The notes below the pieces were generated by a model. It made no database searches, had not been told where the DNA came from, and saw only the letters and a list, made by a program, of their open reading frames with translations. Both the position numbers and the translations under genes were made by a program. From Orbus sasakiae (GTDB taxonomy: Bacteria; Pseudomonadota; Gammaproteobacteria; Enterobacterales; Orbaceae): 64,000 nucleotides of DNA. Where the stretch lies: the NCBI RefSeq assembly GCF_039542345.1, contig NZ_BAABHY010000006.1, positions 1 to 64,000 on the forward strand, written 5' to 3'. Positions 62,542 to 64,000 of this stretch are shown in pieces (positions within the stretch are counted from its first letter, which is position 1; the number at the start of each line of letters is the position of its first letter).

Positions 62542-64000
62542 ATGAAAAAATGGCTAAAAGACTTGTTTGCCAGCAAAAAAAGAATGCAAGACGATAACGG
62601 GTTTCCTATTGTTTGGGATAAATCACTGATAAGTATTTATCAGTTTCTATTACCTTATAAAGATGCGGACAAACTTCCTGACACAGCCCAAAATTTACCC
62701 GACGAATCACATGATGACTCAAAAATAAAGTGGGCAGCGGGCGCCATGGATGGTGTGATGAATCATCATTCATCATCCTCTGAACAAGCATGTGCTGAGC
62801 AAATTTTAACATTGCTTAGAACAATAACAGCTCAACCAACTCAACAAGACATTGCAAAACTGTATACCTTAATTAAAGAGCAAGGCACTTTAAGTTATAT
62901 TGATGAATTAACAGAAAAAATGGCAAAAGCTGAAGTTAACTTCAATAAATTATATGAATTTGTTTATTGGTTACTACTCAATAGCCCAGATCGCGAAGTG
63001 ATTAAATTTAGTATTGCCATGCTGGGGCGTTTTAATACCCAGCAGACGGAATTATTTTTGCTATTTGGTATGCATGAAGAGTTTACGTTGTACTCGGCTG
63101 TGGCGTTACAAAATACGTTATCATCGCCGATTGAAGTCGAAAATGCCTTACTTACATTAGCCAAAAAAGTTGATGGTTGGGGGCGCATTCACTTAGTGGA
63201 ACGGTTAGCAAAAAATCCTTCTCAGGAAGTCAAAAACTGGTTATTAAGGGAAGGGTATAAAAATAGCGTGATGTATGAATACCTTGCCTATACCTGCGCA
63301 ACTGCGGGTGATCTGCAAACCGCATTAGCACAGCCATCTGTTGATATGGCATTACTTGTGGCAACGGGTGAGATGATTGAAGCGCTAATAATGGGTGGGC
63401 CGGCCGAGGATATGCGTGATTATGATCAAGGTGCCAGCGTTTGTTTATGTTATTTAGCACAATTACAAAAACAGCCGATAAACGATCTGAATATTCTAAG
63501 AACGCTATTAGCAATTCGTGATTTTATTGTAGATGAAGTGGATGATAGTTATCCTAATTGGGATCAGAAGATTAAAATAACATTAACTGATACTGTAAAT
63601 AATCTAATCACACAAGAACACTGGTTACCATTGATTCAGCAAAGCTTACAAACAAACGATAAGAAACAGTTTGGAATAGCGATTAATCTTTATGATCGTC
63701 TTGGATTTGACGCATGGCCACTTCGTTTTGAGCATCAAAAATATAACGACAGTAGTCAATGGTATAATTTAATGCAAACTGATGATGCACAAAGAGTACA
63801 AGAAACGATACAACTCGCTAAACAAAAGTATGATTTTTTTTCTATTGCAACAGGACCAGAATTAGTAACAGGGTTTGGTACAACATTCCAAGAACATTAT
63901 GTATTAGATTTTATTCTTCAGGATCTTCATCGTTTTCCTGGTGTTGGCGAGGATTTAATAGTGGTGGGTTTAAATAGCCCTGTTATACGTAGTCGAAATC
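62542..64000 (+). CDS. Large helical protein, partial (runs off the window)
   Basis: The frame is open from ATG 62542 (AAAGGA upstream) to the last base, at least 486 codons. It starts MKKWLKDLFASKKRMQDDNGFP and is made of amphipathic helices with LGRFNTQQTELFLLFG, IHLVERLAKNPSQEVKNWLL and similar segments that look like HEAT-type repeats. There is no signal peptide. It follows rtcB in the same direction and may be the fourth gene of the rtc operon. The family is not recognised. Confidence 0.75.
   Translation, partial: MKKWLKDLFASKKRMQDDNGFPIVWDKSLISIYQFLLPYKDADKLPDTAQNLPDESHDDSKIKWAAGAMDGVMNHHSSSSEQACAEQILTLLRTITAQPTQQDIAKLYTLIKEQGTLSYIDELTEKMAKAEVNFNKLYEFVYWLLLNSPDREVIKFSIAMLGRFNTQQTELFLLFGMHEEFTLYSAVALQNTLSSPIEVENALLTLAKKVDGWGRIHLVERLAKNPSQEVKNWLLREGYKNSVMYEYLAYTCATAGDLQTALAQPSVDMALLVATGEMIEALIMGGPAEDMRDYDQGASVCLCYLAQLQKQPINDLNILRTLLAIRDFIVDEVDDSYPNWDQKIKITLTDTVNNLITQEHWLPLIQQSLQTNDKKQFGIAINLYDRLGFDAWPLRFEHQKYNDSSQWYNLMQTDDAQRVQETIQLAKQKYDFFSIATGPELVTGFGTTFQEHYVLDFILQDLHRFPGVGEDLIVVGLNSPVIRSRN

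Noticed and set aside
1..64000. CRISPR array
   Set aside because: No regularly spaced direct repeats of 24-40 bp were seen; the tail-fibre repeats are coding.

Overview
The window reads as an AT-rich gammaproteobacterial chromosome. Gene content and protein similarity (RlmN, PilW-type lipoprotein, MntP, GroESL, FxsA, CpxRA, RtcR/RtcB) are enterobacteria-like but diverged. An Orbaceae-type gut symbiont (Gilliamella-like) would fit; this is inference, because nothing in the window fixes the taxon.

Layout. (1) 1-8.5 kb is core chromosome: the 3' end of a 5S rRNA with terminators, cpxRA, an M15 D,D-carboxypeptidase, rlmN-pilW, mntP, then groS-groL under a near-perfect sigma-32 promoter, and fxsA. 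(2) 8561-8636 is tRNA-Phe(GAA), the anchor of a tandem array of integrated elements. The 50-bp 3' end of the tRNA recurs exactly at 41753-41802, a 25-bp part recurs at 44710-44734, and a degenerate copy lies near 54909. (3) 8.64-41.80 kb is an apparently complete P2-type prophage. From left to right it carries ogr, D, U, T, E/E' (by frameshift), FII, FI, H, I, J, W, V, S, R, Rz/Rz1, endolysin, two holin-like proteins, X, L, M, N, O on the minus strand and P, Q on the plus strand. A probable cos region follows, then a cargo hotspot (putative AbiC-type membrane protein plus HEPN protein), gpA, two Dam-like methylases, small early genes, cox, the divergent repressor, a three-gene HATPase/STAS module, int, and a second cargo pair (DUF3800 plus a possible BECR-type nuclease). 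Three TGT-N13-ACA elements lie upstream of the four late operons. (4) 41.80-44.73 kb is a decayed second element: one zinc-ribbon gene, a damaged IS3-family element and a gene fragment. (5) 44.73-54.93 kb is a probable third element: a MipA/OmpV-like protein, acrA-acrB-AraC regulator operon with a divergent TetR gene, a second IS3-family element, pseudogenes and a SotB-type transporter. (6) 54.9-64 kb holds a DUF1266 gene, an uncharacterised CxxC protein, a pseudogene, and an RNA-repair locus. In that locus rtcR faces away from a sigma-54 promoter that drives a tRNA-like RNA inside a 9-bp inverted repeat, a slipin with repeated N-terminal units, rtcB and a large helical protein cut by the window end.

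Best candidates for undescribed biology: the tRNA-like/Y-RNA-like leader of the rtc operon; the AbiC-HEPN pair in the Q-A hotspot; the STAS-HATPase / DUF4325 / membrane-protein triad between repressor and integrase; and the DUF3800 pair between int and attR. All functional statements come from reading motifs and gene order; no searches were run.
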